Shown: positions 63,976 through 64,000 of the stretch, piece after piece
Layout of the letters: each line of letters opens with the position of its first letter
Numbering within the stretch: position 1 is the first letter of the stretch
Origin: Neptunomonas antarctica
GTDB lineage: Bacteria > Pseudomonadota > Gammaproteobacteria > Pseudomonadales > Balneatricaceae
Assembly: GCF_001305295.1 (NCBI RefSeq)
Contig: NZ_LJSI01000047.1
Span: forward strand, 1-64,000
Length of the DNA stretch: 64,000 nt
Reading direction: 5' to 3'
The notes under the pieces: generated by a model
Databases searched by the model: none
Seen by the model: only the letters and a program-made list of their open reading frames with translations
Told to the model about the DNA's origin: nothing
Translations under genes and position numbers: made by a program

Positions 63976-64000
63976 CGGCAGCTAAGGATGTTTCAGCTAC

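Overview
The window looks like about 64 kb of chromosome from a marine gammaproteobacterium, probably Oceanospirillaceae-like (Neptunomonas/Amphritea/Marinobacterium-type). This is inferred from the gene set and moderate base composition: ubiTUV, ybiT, zapE, rapA, aroF-type DAHP synthase, dsbB/dsbD, a PEP-CTERM protein and a probable DMSP lyase. No rRNA or tRNA gene and no CRISPR array were seen.

Layout. 0.2-3.7 kb: a four-gene MCE (Mla-like) lipid ABC transporter operon. 3.8-5.2 kb: an aldehyde dehydrogenase. 5.4-7.7 kb: a bufferin-type RiPP operon with a Cys-rich precursor whose core module is duplicated, a DUF692/MNIO modification enzyme and its DUF2063 partner. 7.8-14.1 kb: zapE, then oxygen-independent ubiquinone genes ubiU-ubiV facing ubiT, each side with a perfect FNR/ANR box, then a cold-shock gene and ybiT. 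14.2-21.8 kb: an HD-GYP protein, pyrC, thiBPQ behind a TPP riboswitch, a divergent possible thiamine kinase and a cN-I-type 5'-nucleotidase. 21.9-31.5 kb: purT, methionine salvage mtnB-mtnC-mtnD preceded by a chain of overlapping mini-ORFs and hairpins, a PhnA-like protein, a membrane-anchored protein, an EamA transporter, rapA and mtnA. 31.6-36.0 kb: an AlaX-like editing protein plus a LysE exporter, divergent from a MocR regulator, then acpH and an LLM oxidoreductase.

36.2-47.5 kb is an accessory region: a SLATT-like membrane protein, duplicated non-coding blocks around a DUF2798 gene, a MITE-like element with 18-bp inverted ends, an IS256-family transposase stub, a DddP-like DMSP lyase / BCCT transporter / LysR module, a possible group II intron remnant, an attC-like site, short orphan genes, a second transposase remnant and a DUF2235 (Tle-like) hydrolase. 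Core genes fdxA and lipA lie among these.

47.5-64 kb: a VOC protein and LysR pair, a PEP-CTERM protein with a large PrsT-like TPR protein, two GNAT acetyltransferases, dsbB, aroF, dsbD with a small cytochrome c, DUF1499, an FMN reductase-like protein, an S4 RNA-binding protein, a periplasmic MsrA, a GFA-family protein, a pirin and a glutathionyl-hydroquinone reductase-type GST. The window ends in short tandem repeats.

The most notable observations are the double-module bufferin, the start-stop mini-ORF cascade upstream of mtnBCD, the paired FNR boxes at ubiUV and ubiT, and the DMSP module inside a mobile-element graveyard. All identifications come from reading motifs; no database search was run.
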